Origin: Candidatus Delongbacteria bacterium
GTDB lineage: Bacteria; UBA4055
Length of the DNA: 64,000 nucleotides
Reading direction: 5' to 3'
Assembly (NCBI GenBank): GCA_016937995.1
Contig: JAFGVM010000064.1
Location: forward strand, 1 to 64,000
In this document: piece after piece, positions 18,843 through 25,589 of the stretch
Numbering within the stretch: position 1 is the stretch's first letter
How the letters are laid out: each line of letters opens with the position of its first letter
Made by a program: the position numbers and the translations under genes
Notes under the pieces: generated by a model
What the model was told of the DNA's origin: nothing
What the model saw: the letters and a program-made list of their open reading frames with translations, nothing else
Database searches by the model: none

Positions 18843-18852
18843 CAAAGTTCAA

Positions 18853-18945
18853 GGCAATCCAAGTTTTTTACCCCCTAAAGTGTGCAAATTTTTAACAGTG
18901 TAGGTGCGAACCCCGTGAATGTTGGATTGCCGAATTTTCACGGGG
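18853..18945. other. Two interlocked inverted repeats (pseudoknot topology)
   Basis: Arm A GGCAATCCAA (18853-18862) pairs with A' TTGGATTGCC (18922-18931), while arm B CCCCGTGAA (18911-18919) pairs with B' TTCACGGGG (18937-18945). The order A-B-A'-B' means the two stems interlock. Both are perfect over 9-10 bp. It could be a structured RNA or part of a larger dispersed element; no coding potential is seen here. Confidence 0.5.
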
Positions 18946-18990
18946 GAGTAATTGGTCGCATCCTTAGCAGTCTGTGAAGGTAAGTCAAAA

Positions 18991-19018
18991 GATGACTTAC
19001 AACTTCCAACTTTCAACT
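18991..19018 (-). repeat. Heptamer tandem array (4 units)
   Basis: Units GATGACT, TACAACT, TCCAACT, TTCAACT run consecutively; on the minus strand these read as AGTTGNA-type units. The array lies inside the spurious upstream extension of the hisS frame. Confidence 0.55.
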
Positions 19019-19096
19019 AAATTAAAAAAGGTTTTCAAAAACCACTATATAACATTATATTTTAGCTTAATCATTAATATTTACTTAGGATCAACT

Positions 19097-20335
19097 ATGA
19101 AAGTGAACACTAATCCTGTCAGAGGAATGAAGGATTTTCTGCCTGATGAGGCAGAACTAAGAGAAAGAGTTAAGAGAACGATCATTGATACATATACATC
19201 TTTCGGTTATAGAAAGATCGAGACACCTATACTTGAGCATTTGAATTTATTGCAGTCCGGAGACGGTGGTGATAATGAAAAACTTACTTTCAAGGTCATG
19301 AAAAGGGGTGAAAAACTTAAGATCGATACTGCTAAGGAAGAGAATGATATTGCTGATTCAGGTATGAGATTTGATCTGACAGTTCCACTTACAAGGATAT
19401 ATGCAAATAATCAGGGGAATATACCTCTGCCGTTCAAGGTTATTCAGGCTGACTGGGTTTTCAGAGCTGAAAGACCTCAGAAAGGTCGTTACAGACAATT
19501 TATGCAATGCGATATTGATGTTATCGGAGAGAAAGATATTATCGCTGAGATAGATCTTCTGATTGCTTCATCTCAGGCTTTGTTGAATATAGGGTTTGAG
19601 GATTTTACGATTAAAATCAACGATAGAAAAGTTTTGAAGGATCTTGCAACGAAATGGGGTTTTTCAGAAGAAGACCATGAAAGTGTTTTTATCACTCTGG
19701 ATAAACTTGATAAGATCGGTAAGGATGGTGTGAAGAAAGAACTCATTGAAAAAGAATACTCTCATGATGCTATCACAGCTATGTGGTTTGATATTGGACA
19801 ATTCAATATTGGTGAATATAACCATATTTATCTAACTGATGATTTAAAGAAAGTTATTGAAGGAATAAATTTGACTTCGACGGGTAAATTTAAAATAGAA
19901 TTCGATCCAACTCTTGTTCGTGGAATGGGATATTACACAGGTATGATCTATGAGATAAAGTACAAAGATTATCCTGGTTCAGTCGGAGGTGGAGGTAGGT
20001 ATGACAAGATGATAGGGAAGCGTATTGGTCAGGATGTTCCGGCTTGCGGATTTTCAATTGGTTTTGAAAGGATTGTGGATATAATGTTGGAAGAAGAGCA
20101 GGCAAATAGTTCTATAGAGAAACTTGCAATAATATTTGATCTTGAATACCATGATATTAAAAGAATTTATCAGGAAGCTGAAACACAAAGAATAACGAAT
20201 AATTATATTGTTTCTGTTGTGAATAAAGAAAAAAAATTTGGCAAACAATTGAAGAAGTTAAAAGATATGGGATTTACCCGTTTTGGAGAACTGACAGATA
20301 ATCATTCAGCTTTTACAAGCAAACCCCTAGAATAA
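19097..20335 (+). CDS. hisS: Histidyl-tRNA synthetase
   Basis: A class II synthetase of 412 residues that charges tRNA-His with histidine. Motifs: PVRGMKDFLPDEAELRERV at the N terminus, motif 2 region VFRAERPQKGRYRQFMQCDIDVIG, the histidine-binding GMGYYTGMIYEI segment, and motif 3 ACGFSIGFERIVDIM. The C-terminal anticodon-binding domain is short and ends HSAFTSKPLE. I place the start at 19097, not further upstream: AGGA lies 8 nt before this ATG, the family begins here, and the 41 codons upstream translate repeat DNA. A T-tailed hairpin follows the stop. Confidence 0.95.
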   Translation: MKVNTNPVRGMKDFLPDEAELRERVKRTIIDTYTSFGYRKIETPILEHLNLLQSGDGGDNEKLTFKVMKRGEKLKIDTAKEENDIADSGMRFDLTVPLTRIYANNQGNIPLPFKVIQADWVFRAERPQKGRYRQFMQCDIDVIGEKDIIAEIDLLIASSQALLNIGFEDFTIKINDRKVLKDLATKWGFSEEDHESVFITLDKLDKIGKDGVKKELIEKEYSHDAITAMWFDIGQFNIGEYNHIYLTDDLKKVIEGINLTSTGKFKIEFDPTLVRGMGYYTGMIYEIKYKDYPGSVGGGGRYDKMIGKRIGQDVPACGFSIGFERIVDIMLEEEQANSSIEKLAIIFDLEYHDIKRIYQEAETQRITNNYIVSVVNKEKKFGKQLKKLKDMGFTRFGELTDNHSAFTSKPLE

Positions 20336-20340
20336 TTGTT

Positions 20341-20371
20341 CATACAAACAGCACAATTGTATGTTTTTTTT
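20341..20371 (+). terminator. Rho-independent terminator of hisS
   Basis: CATACAA (20341-20347) pairs with TTGTATG (20357-20363), followed immediately by eight Ts. It starts 5 nt after the hisS stop. Confidence 0.75.
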
Positions 20372-20374
20372 CAG

Positions 20375-20400
20375 CTTTCTTTTGCTTGCCCAAAAGAAAG
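20375..20400. repeat. CTTTCTTTTG hairpin of a dispersed element
   Basis: CTTTCTTTTG-CTTGCC-CAAAAGAAAG is a perfect 10-bp stem. A 15-nt piece in inverse orientation (GGCAAGCAAAAGAAA) recurs at ~35338-35352, and a related stem is at 18817-18842. The stretch 20401-20630 that follows shows no reading frame and no other structure I can support; with this element it makes up most of the 460-nt gene-free gap 20336-20795. Confidence 0.55.
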
Positions 20401-20635
20401 TTGGAAAGAAAAGGGCAGCACGAACGCTAATTTTGGGACTACCGGTATTTTTCACTTTAAAATCTGAATCCCATATTAACTGGAAGTAGTTTTTACACAT
20501 CAGTGAAAAATCACTTTCGTCAGGTAACCAAAATTCCGTTAAGTGCTAAAAAATCAAACAAAAGCAAAATAACATTTTACAACCAGACAAATTGAAAGTT
20601 TGATTTGCGATATACTTGGTTACTCATCTAGTAAA

Positions 20636-20676
20636 TGTATGTAAAAACCGAACAAATGTATGGAATAGGCGAACAA
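20636..20676. promoter_or_regulatory. Operator-like unit pair 1 (two 20-bp units at 21-bp pitch)
   Basis: Two copies of TGTATG-N7-CGAACAA at 20636-20655 and 20657-20676. With the base before each unit they approximate a dyad with outer half-sites NTGT and ACAA. The pitch of 21 bp puts both units on the same face of the helix. The pair lies upstream of the promoter of the MNT gene and is repeated at 20745-20785. Confidence 0.7.
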
Positions 20677-20678
20677 TA

Positions 20679-20711
20679 TACAGATAAAATACAGATAGAA
20701 TACAGATAATT
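20679..20711. repeat. Three 11-bp tandem repeats abutting the -35 box
   Basis: TACAGATA recurs at 20679, 20690 and 20701, an exact 11-bp period (one helical turn). The last unit ends 2 nt before TTGACT. Phased repeats directly upstream of a -35 box suggest an activator or UP-like site. Confidence 0.65.
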
Positions 20712-20712
20712 C

Positions 20713-20741
20713 TTGACTACGGCAAAAGATTGTATTAAATT
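20713..20741 (+). promoter_or_regulatory. Probable promoter of the MNT-HEPN operon
   Basis: TTGACT (20713-20718) followed after 17 nt by TAAATT (20736-20741). It lies between the two operator-like pairs, and the downstream pair covers the expected transcription start. Base matches to sigma-70 consensus are good at -35 and moderate at -10. Confidence 0.55.
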
Positions 20742-20744
20742 TAT

Positions 20745-20785
20745 TGTATGTATAAACCGAACAAGTGTATGGTCTAAGCGAACAA
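20745..20785. promoter_or_regulatory. Operator-like unit pair 2 (two 20-bp units at 21-bp pitch)
   Basis: TGTATG-N7-CGAACAA at 20745-20764 and 20766-20785, the same arrangement as pair 1, displaced by 109 bp. Unit 3 reads TTGTATG...CGAACAA, the best dyad of the four. Sitting between the -10 box and the start codon, bound repressor would block transcription. The encoded winged-helix/MNT protein is the natural candidate ligand. Confidence 0.7.
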
Positions 20786-20795
20786 TAGGATTGGT

Positions 20796-21383
20796 GTGAG
20801 CATTTTAGCAGAAATATTTTCTTCAAAAGTTCGGTCTGAATATTTTAGAATTTTATTCGGACTGGAAAGTAAAGAGTATCATCTTCGGGAAATTCAAAGA
20901 CTTTCCGGTTTTGCAATTGGTTCTGTCAGGCAAGAGGCTCAGAAGTTGACAAAACTTGAACTGATCCTTAAACGGATAGATGGGAACAGAACCTATTATT
21001 CTGCAAATAAAAATCATCCGCTATACTCAGTTTTTCATGATCTTGTTATGAAAACAAATGGATTGGCAGATGTTCTCAAGAATTCTTTAAATGTTGAATC
21101 GATTGATTATGCTTTCATTTTTGGATCAATAGCATCCGGAGAAGAAAGACCTGAGAGTGATGTAGATCTTTTTGTGATAGGCAAGATCGGATTAAGAGAG
21201 CTGAGTAAACTTTTAAAAGAAGCAAATACCATTATTGATAGAGAAATAAATCCTTATACAATATCTATGGAAGATTTTATTCAACGCAAGAACGAGAATG
21301 ATCACTTTATATCAAGGGTCTTAAACTCTTCAAAAATTATTATTAAAGGAAGCATCGATGACATTGAAAAACTGGGAGAGTAA
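20796..21383 (+). CDS. Winged-helix + MNT-type nucleotidyltransferase (probable antitoxin/regulator)
   Basis: A 195-residue protein with an N-terminal winged helix (~1-75, LREIQRLSGFAIGSVRQEAQKL with a wing around DGNRTYYSA) and a C-terminal minimal nucleotidyltransferase carrying Gly110-Ser111, Asp122 and Asp124 in GSIASGEERPESDVDL and a likely third carboxylate at Glu150. In MNT-HEPN pairs the nucleotidyltransferase protein is the antitoxin and modifies or binds the HEPN toxin; the DNA-binding domain would add autoregulation. It starts with GTG at 20796, 10 nt after the last operator-like unit, and overlaps the HEPN gene by 26 nt. Confidence 0.82.
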   Translation: MSILAEIFSSKVRSEYFRILFGLESKEYHLREIQRLSGFAIGSVRQEAQKLTKLELILKRIDGNRTYYSANKNHPLYSVFHDLVMKTNGLADVLKNSLNVESIDYAFIFGSIASGEERPESDVDLFVIGKIGLRELSKLLKEANTIIDREINPYTISMEDFIQRKNENDHFISRVLNSSKIIIKGSIDDIEKLGE

Positions 21384-21798
21384 CGGCTGGCTTAAATCTC
21401 ACAGCTCGAGCAAGCAGGAAATTGAACAACTGCTTCAAATAGTAGATCGTGATATTAAAGATTCCAAGCAAACAGATCTGTCACCGGACTGGAGATTTGG
21501 TATAGCTTATAATGCTGCTTTGAAACTTTGTACTATTTTATTATATTCAGAAGGTTTCATGGCAGAAAGATCTGCAACACATTATCGTACGATCCAGTCA
21601 CTCAGTCTTATACTCGGAAAAGAGAGAGAAGATGATGCAGATTATCTGAATACATGTAGAGCAAAAAGAAATATGGTCGAGTATGATTCTGTCGGTGGTG
21701 CAACTGATGCGGAAGCCGATGAACTGATAGATTTCGTTGGAAATTTAAAAGATGATGTACTTAAATGGTTGAAGATAAATCATCCGGAATATTTATGA
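21358..21798 (+). CDS. HEPN-domain protein (SAV_6107-like), partner of the MNT protein
   Basis: A 146-residue all-helical protein. RFGIAYNAALKLCTILLYSEGF (~46-67) and RAKRNMVEYDSVGG (~101-114) match the HEPN pattern of the SAV_6107-like group as I remember it. Arg104-Asn105 of the HEPN RNase-type motif is present, but the catalytic His position holds Tyr109 or Asp110, so ribonuclease activity is uncertain. The start overlaps the MNT gene by 26 nt and the stop overlaps the panE start by 4 nt (ATGA). HEPN proteins next to MNT proteins are typically toxins or abortive-infection effectors; here that is inference from context. Confidence 0.75.
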   Translation: MTLKNWESNGWLKSHSSSKQEIEQLLQIVDRDIKDSKQTDLSPDWRFGIAYNAALKLCTILLYSEGFMAERSATHYRTIQSLSLILGKEREDDADYLNTCRAKRNMVEYDSVGGATDAEADELIDFVGNLKDDVLKWLKINHPEYL

Positions 21799-22724
21799 AT
21801 AATAAAATCGTAATATTAGGAGCAGGGGCAGTTGGTTCTACTCTTGGAGCCGCTTTGGAGGAGAAGTATTCCGGTTCAGTTACTCTTATCGGTAGAAAAT
21901 CACATGTTGATAAGATAATTTCTGACGGTCTTTCTATTGAAGGAGATGTTTCTAAGAATCTTAAGATCAGTGCTAAGACAAAGATAGATTTCAGCTTAGA
22001 AAATACTTTATTGATCATTTCCACTAAGATAACGACCCTCCCTGGTGCTATTGAAGAGATATTACCATTTGTCACTGATACAACGACGATATTATTGATC
22101 CAGAACGGTTATGGTGCAAAGGATATTGCAATTGAAGCTATTAATGGAAAGATATCTGAGAATAATGTTTATCAGTCGATAATTTCCATGGGTGTTGTTT
22201 TCAGAGAGCCGGGGATAATTGATTTCTGGGGTGGTGGAATAAAAGTAGAGAAACCTTTCACAGAGACAGATTATTCTGAGATATTCAAAGATACGTTCAT
22301 AGATTTCAAAGCCACAAGGAATATTGGTCACGCTATATGGTATAAGCTTGTGATTAATAGCGTTGTAAATCCTTTGTCGGTAATATTAAAAGCTAAGAAC
22401 AAGGTTATAGCAGAAACCCAATATAATGATCTAAAAGAAAAAATATTGAATGAATGTATAGCTGTTGCAAAAAGTGAAGGGTTTGATACAAGTATGACTG
22501 TTGAACAATTCAATTCTTATATTTCAAACGACAACTATACCTCAATGCTGCAGGATTATTTTTATAAGAGAAATAACGAGATAGATCTTATAAACGGAGT
22601 GATAATCAGGTTTGGTGAAAAGAACGGTTTAGATGTTTCAATGAATAAATTGATATTTGATCTGGTTAAATCTATTGAAAAAGTCAATCTGGAAGGGAAA
22701 TCAATATCCAACATACAAGGATAA
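21795..22724 (+). CDS. panE: 2-dehydropantoate 2-reductase (ketopantoate reductase) family
   Basis: A 309-residue NADPH-dependent reductase of the pantothenate pathway, converting 2-dehydropantoate to pantoate. It has the Rossmann motif VILGAGAVGS at residues ~5-14 and the conserved helical-domain segment IWYKLVINSVVNPLSVILKAKN near 180-201, whose Lys is the catalytic residue of the family. I start it at ATG 21795, which overlaps the HEPN stop as ATGA; the ten codons upstream lie inside the HEPN gene. ApbA/PanE paralogues are sometimes not true PanE, and no panB, panC or panD gene is nearby, so the substrate is less certain than the fold. Confidence 0.85.
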   Translation: MNNKIVILGAGAVGSTLGAALEEKYSGSVTLIGRKSHVDKIISDGLSIEGDVSKNLKISAKTKIDFSLENTLLIISTKITTLPGAIEEILPFVTDTTTILLIQNGYGAKDIAIEAINGKISENNVYQSIISMGVVFREPGIIDFWGGGIKVEKPFTETDYSEIFKDTFIDFKATRNIGHAIWYKLVINSVVNPLSVILKAKNKVIAETQYNDLKEKILNECIAVAKSEGFDTSMTVEQFNSYISNDNYTSMLQDYFYKRNNEIDLINGVIIRFGEKNGLDVSMNKLIFDLVKSIEKVNLEGKSISNIQG

Positions 22725-22731
22725 ACCGTAA

Positions 22732-22752
22732 AGACGTCGCACTGCTACGTCT
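22732..22752. repeat. GAGACG...CGTCTC palindromic element, copy B
   Basis: AGACGT (22732-22737) and ACGTCT (22747-22752) flank CGCACTGCT. It shares a 15-mer with copy A at 15237-15260. Confidence 0.65.
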
Positions 22753-22763
22753 CGTATAAAATA

Positions 22764-22800
22764 AGATTGCCACTCCCGATAAATCGGGAACGCAATGACA
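22764..22800 (+). repeat. AGAT...ATGAC hairpin element upstream of the TauE-like gene
   Basis: AGATTGC and GCAATGACA enclose the perfect inner palindrome TCCCGATAAATCGGGA (22774-22789). The right end is ~20 nt before the next start codon. Confidence 0.7.
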
Positions 22801-22819
22801 AAATAGCAAGGGAGTATTG

Positions 22820-23605
22820 ATGTCAGGTGAAATATTTATTTTGTTCTTAACAGGGATCGTGGCAGGTTTTCTCAGTGGATTTCTCGGTATAGGTGGCGGA
22901 ATTGTAACTGTCCCGGTGATAATTTATTTCCTTGAAGGAAAAGTACCTGACGAAAATCTTTTTTTGGCAGCATCTACAATTTCTCTGGCAGTGATAATAT
23001 TCTCAGCAGCAAACGCATCTCTGAAACATATAAAGCATAAGAATTTTTACAAGAAAGCACTCATTCCTATTGCATTAGGATCAATAATAGGACCTATCCC
23101 CGGAAATTATATCTGCTATGTCATATCTGATAAATCGAGAATAATTTTCTTTGCAGCAGTTATTTTCTTACTGGCAATAAAAATACTCTGGTTCAGAAAT
23201 CAGGATGAATCAGTTAAAGCAAATTTCAATTTCTGGCTGATGTTATCAGCAGGTATAGTAATGGGTATGATATCATCAATGACAGGTCTTGGTGGCGGAG
23301 CTGTTTTGGTTCCAATGTTAACAGTATTCCTGCACTTTGATATAAAAAAAGCAATTGGTATTTCGACTATAGTAATGATATTTACAGCTGCATCAGGTAT
23401 AATTGGGAGAGCTATCACAGGTATTAGCAGTTATCTCAGCTGGGATGTATTTGTACCGTTCTTTCTTGCAATAACAGTAGGAACATTATTATCTGCAAGA
23501 TTGGGAGCAACGGTTAATATTAGAAGTAAGAGTAAGAATGTTAAGGTGTTTGCAGCGACATTGTATTTCATCGTGGCGTTTAAGATGATCTACAAAATTT
23601 TGTAG
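22820..23605 (+). CDS. TauE/SafE-family membrane exporter
   Basis: A 261-residue integral membrane protein with about eight hydrophobic segments in two related halves. The first half begins GIVAGFLSGFLGIGGGIVTVPVI, the second GIVMGMISSMTGLGGGAVLVPML; these paired glycine-rich G(I/L)GGG motifs define the TauE/SafE (DUF81) family, which exports sulfite, sulfoacetate or other organic anions. I start at ATG 22820, 5 nt after GGAG, not at the TTG one codon earlier. It is monocistronic, bracketed by dispersed repeats on both sides, so context does not show the substrate. Confidence 0.88.
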   Translation: MSGEIFILFLTGIVAGFLSGFLGIGGGIVTVPVIIYFLEGKVPDENLFLAASTISLAVIIFSAANASLKHIKHKNFYKKALIPIALGSIIGPIPGNYICYVISDKSRIIFFAAVIFLLAIKILWFRNQDESVKANFNFWLMLSAGIVMGMISSMTGLGGGAVLVPMLTVFLHFDIKKAIGISTIVMIFTAASGIIGRAITGISSYLSWDVFVPFFLAITVGTLLSARLGATVNIRSKSKNVKVFAATLYFIVAFKMIYKIL

Positions 23606-23610
23606 ATCAT
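23585..23610. terminator. 26-bp perfect palindrome overlapping the end of the TauE-like gene
   Basis: Two 13-nt arms (ATGATCTACAAAA and its complement) meet without a spacer at 23597/23598. It covers the last codons and the stop. As RNA it would form a stem with a small loop; no clear T-run follows, so its role as terminator is a guess. Confidence 0.5.
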
Positions 23611-23614
23611 AATT

Positions 23615-23642
23615 GAGAATGGAAAATGGAGAATTGTGTAGA
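23615..23642 (+). repeat. Heptamer tandem array (GARAATG-type)
   Basis: Consecutive 7-bp units GAGAATG, GAAAATG, GAGAATT, GTGTAGA. The unit differs from the GTTGTRA arrays but has the same length and intergenic position. Confidence 0.45.
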
Positions 23643-23662
23643 GACGCAACACTTTGCGTCTC
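23641..23662. repeat. GAGACG...CGTCTC palindromic element, copy C
   Basis: GAGACGCAA-CACT-TTGCGTCTC, a perfect 9-bp stem, extended outward by GTGTA / TACAC. Confidence 0.7.
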
Positions 23663-23711
23663 AATACACGAAACGAACAACAGATTAAACAAATAAGTTC
23701 AACAAAAAAAA

Positions 23712-23738
23712 AGATTCTGAAATAAATTCAGAATGACG
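23712..23738 (+). repeat. AGAT...ATGAC hairpin element upstream of murJ
   Basis: AGATTCTGAA and TTCAGAATGACG enclose a 5-nt loop ATAAA. The right end lies 7 nt before the murJ ATG. It is nearly identical to the copy at 46312-46337. Confidence 0.7.
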
Positions 23739-23745
23739 AGAGAAA

Positions 23746-25278
23746 ATGACAGGAATTTCAAAAAATATTATAAAGATCTTCACTGGAACGTTCTTTTCAA
23801 GGATCTTCGGTTTTATCCGCGAGATTGTTGTAAGTGCTTATTTTGGCACAGGTCGTGTAGCTGATGCATTTACTTTTGCCCTGATGTTCCCGAACCTGTT
23901 CAGGCAGATACTCGGTGAGGATATGGTCGAAAGAGCTTTTATGCCGCCTTTCAAGACCATATATGATGAATGCAATAAAGAGAAAGCATGGAAATTCGTT
24001 TCAGTGTCTTTCAACTGGTTCTTTTTTTCTCTGCTGGGAATAATGACATTGTTATACCTGATAACTCCATTGGCATTTATGCTGATTCAACATTTTGGAA
24101 TAGATTCAGGTTTTGATTATGCTCTTGCAATGAAATTAATATATATACTTCTTCCGTTCATGCTGTTCATAGGGATTGCCGCTTTTGTAGGAAGTATGCT
24201 GAATTTCTTTGAAAGGAACTGGATCTTTGGTTTTGCACCTATGATGCTTAGCATTGGTGTGATCGCAGGAATAATATTTTTAAAACCTGTTATCGGTGAT
24301 TATTCTATTGCAGTAGGATATGTTCTCGGAGCACTTCTTCAATTACTAGTTCAATTACCGTTCATCTATAGCAAAAAATTCAAAAGCGAGACAGGATTAA
24401 AGCATGATCTGGTATTGAAAGATCATGAGAATGATTTTTCTGTGATAAAGCGTGAGAGTAAAGTTATTTCTCTGAATGCGGTTTTCAACAAAAGTACAGA
24501 GTTCTTCGGTAGAATGCTGGCTACAACTTTAGCTGCAGGGGCAACATCTTCTCTGTTTTATGCCAACAGAATATTTCAATTACCTTTTGCGATAATATCT
24601 TTACCTATTGCCAGAGGTATAAATCCTGTTCTTAACAAAATGAAAGCTACAGGTGATTTTAGTAATTTCAATAGAACCTTCAAAAAAGGGATCGATCTAT
24701 ATCTGATGTTCTTTATTCCGATCACTGTTATTTGTTTAACTTCTTCAGATGAGATCATTGATCTGATCCTGAGAAGAAAAGCTTTTGATGCTAATTCTGT
24801 AGCATTGACCTCAGATGCTCTTAGAATGTATTCATTGGGTCTTTTACCTATGAGTTTTGTAGGTTATTATGTCAGAGTGATGTCACTGGTCAATAAGAAT
24901 ATCCATGCCCTGAAAGTATCTATCACTTGTGCAATTGCGAATATTATTTTAGCATATATCCTTGCGAAACATACTCCACTTTCACATTCAGGGATAGCTT
25001 TGGCATCCTCATTGTCATTTTATTTGAATATGATGATGATGGACTATTTCACAAAAAAAGAGTTAAAAGATATGATCGACCCAACGATGAGATACTTCTT
25101 TGCACTTAAAAATTTAGTGGCAATTTTGATAGCTGTAGGTTTAGTTCTGTTTTTAAATAGTCATGTTTTTACCGGGATGAATTTCTTTGATGGGAAGTTG
25201 CAGGCTTTTGTGATGCTATCGATAAAGTCAGGGATAGTCGGGATTGTTTTTTATGTTTATTATAAATTCGTCAAGTAG
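23746..25278 (+). CDS. murJ: Lipid II flippase MurJ
   Basis: A 510-residue MviN/MurJ-family membrane protein that moves lipid II across the inner membrane for peptidoglycan synthesis. The N terminus (FTGTFFSRIFGFIREIVVSAYFGTGRVADAFTFALMFPNLFRQILGEDMVERAFMPPF, residues ~12-70) has the family's conserved first two helices with the key Arg residues. About 13-14 hydrophobic segments follow. The segment SLFYANRIFQLPFAIISLPIARGINPVL near 265-292 is also typical. The length matches the family (~510). The start is the ATG at 23746, right after a dispersed hairpin element; GAG in the element's flank is the only visible ribosome-binding hint. Confidence 0.94.
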   Translation: MTGISKNIIKIFTGTFFSRIFGFIREIVVSAYFGTGRVADAFTFALMFPNLFRQILGEDMVERAFMPPFKTIYDECNKEKAWKFVSVSFNWFFFSLLGIMTLLYLITPLAFMLIQHFGIDSGFDYALAMKLIYILLPFMLFIGIAAFVGSMLNFFERNWIFGFAPMMLSIGVIAGIIFLKPVIGDYSIAVGYVLGALLQLLVQLPFIYSKKFKSETGLKHDLVLKDHENDFSVIKRESKVISLNAVFNKSTEFFGRMLATTLAAGATSSLFYANRIFQLPFAIISLPIARGINPVLNKMKATGDFSNFNRTFKKGIDLYLMFFIPITVICLTSSDEIIDLILRRKAFDANSVALTSDALRMYSLGLLPMSFVGYYVRVMSLVNKNIHALKVSITCAIANIILAYILAKHTPLSHSGIALASSLSFYLNMMMMDYFTKKELKDMIDPTMRYFFALKNLVAILIAVGLVLFLNSHVFTGMNFFDGKLQAFVMLSIKSGIVGIVFYVYYKFVK

Positions 25279-25280
25279 GA

Positions 25281-25347
25281 TCGAACACATATAATTTGAC
25301 AGAGTTGGTTAGTTGATTACTTGCAACCAACTAACTTATGTGTTCGA
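25281..25347. repeat. Long imperfect hairpin after murJ
   Basis: Outer arms TCGAACACATA (25281-25291) and TATGTGTTCGA (25337-25347) pair perfectly over 11 bp; inner arms GTTGGTTAGTTG and CAACCAACTAAC pair over 12 bp with one wobble and one mismatch. It starts 3 nt after the murJ stop. Confidence 0.6.
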
Positions 25348-25360
25348 CCGGTAGAGTTGT

Positions 25361-25392
25361 AGGGAATGGTTTCAAACCATTCCCTTTATTTT
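25361..25392 (+). terminator. TGTAGGG-type palindrome with T-tract, probable terminator
   Basis: AGGGAATGGTTT-C-AAACCATTCCCT, perfect over 12 bp, followed by TTATTTTTT. It is flanked on the left by TTGT, as in the other variable-arm palindromes. It can act as terminator for murJ transcription. The 311-nt gap 25279-25589 holds this and its neighbours and no gene. Confidence 0.65.
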
Positions 25393-25408
25393 TTACAGTC
25401 AGGTTGTT

Positions 25409-25455
25409 CCACAGGTTGAAACCTGTGGTTACAGTAGTATAATCCCGTTGGGATT
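25409..25455. repeat. Two further small palindromes before miaB
   Basis: CCACAGGTT-GA-AACCTGTGG (25409-25428) and AATCCC-GTT-GGGATT (25441-25455). Both are perfect and follow the murJ hairpins in a tight row. Confidence 0.6.
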
Positions 25456-25589
25456 AGATTAATACTCAGTCAAAAGATTATCATTAATACGCTTATTCTA
25501 TGGGATTATATATAATAAATAACATTGTTTTTAACCTGACCCTTTAATATATTACTTATTGTTATTAATTATAAGGAAAGTACTTAGCT

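Noticed and set aside
18974-19096. N-terminal extension of HisS
   Set aside because: The frame is open, but these 41 codons translate a heptamer array and A+T-rich DNA, the family starts at 19097, and AGGA is correctly placed there.
20636-20785. Replication-origin iterons
   Set aside because: The 21-bp pitch resembles iterons, but no replication initiator or DnaA-box cluster is near. The units frame a promoter in front of a winged-helix regulator, which fits operators better.
25279-25589. A small RNA gene or riboswitch between murJ and miaB
   Set aside because: The region is a row of separate simple palindromes with no known riboswitch core. I record the palindromes only.
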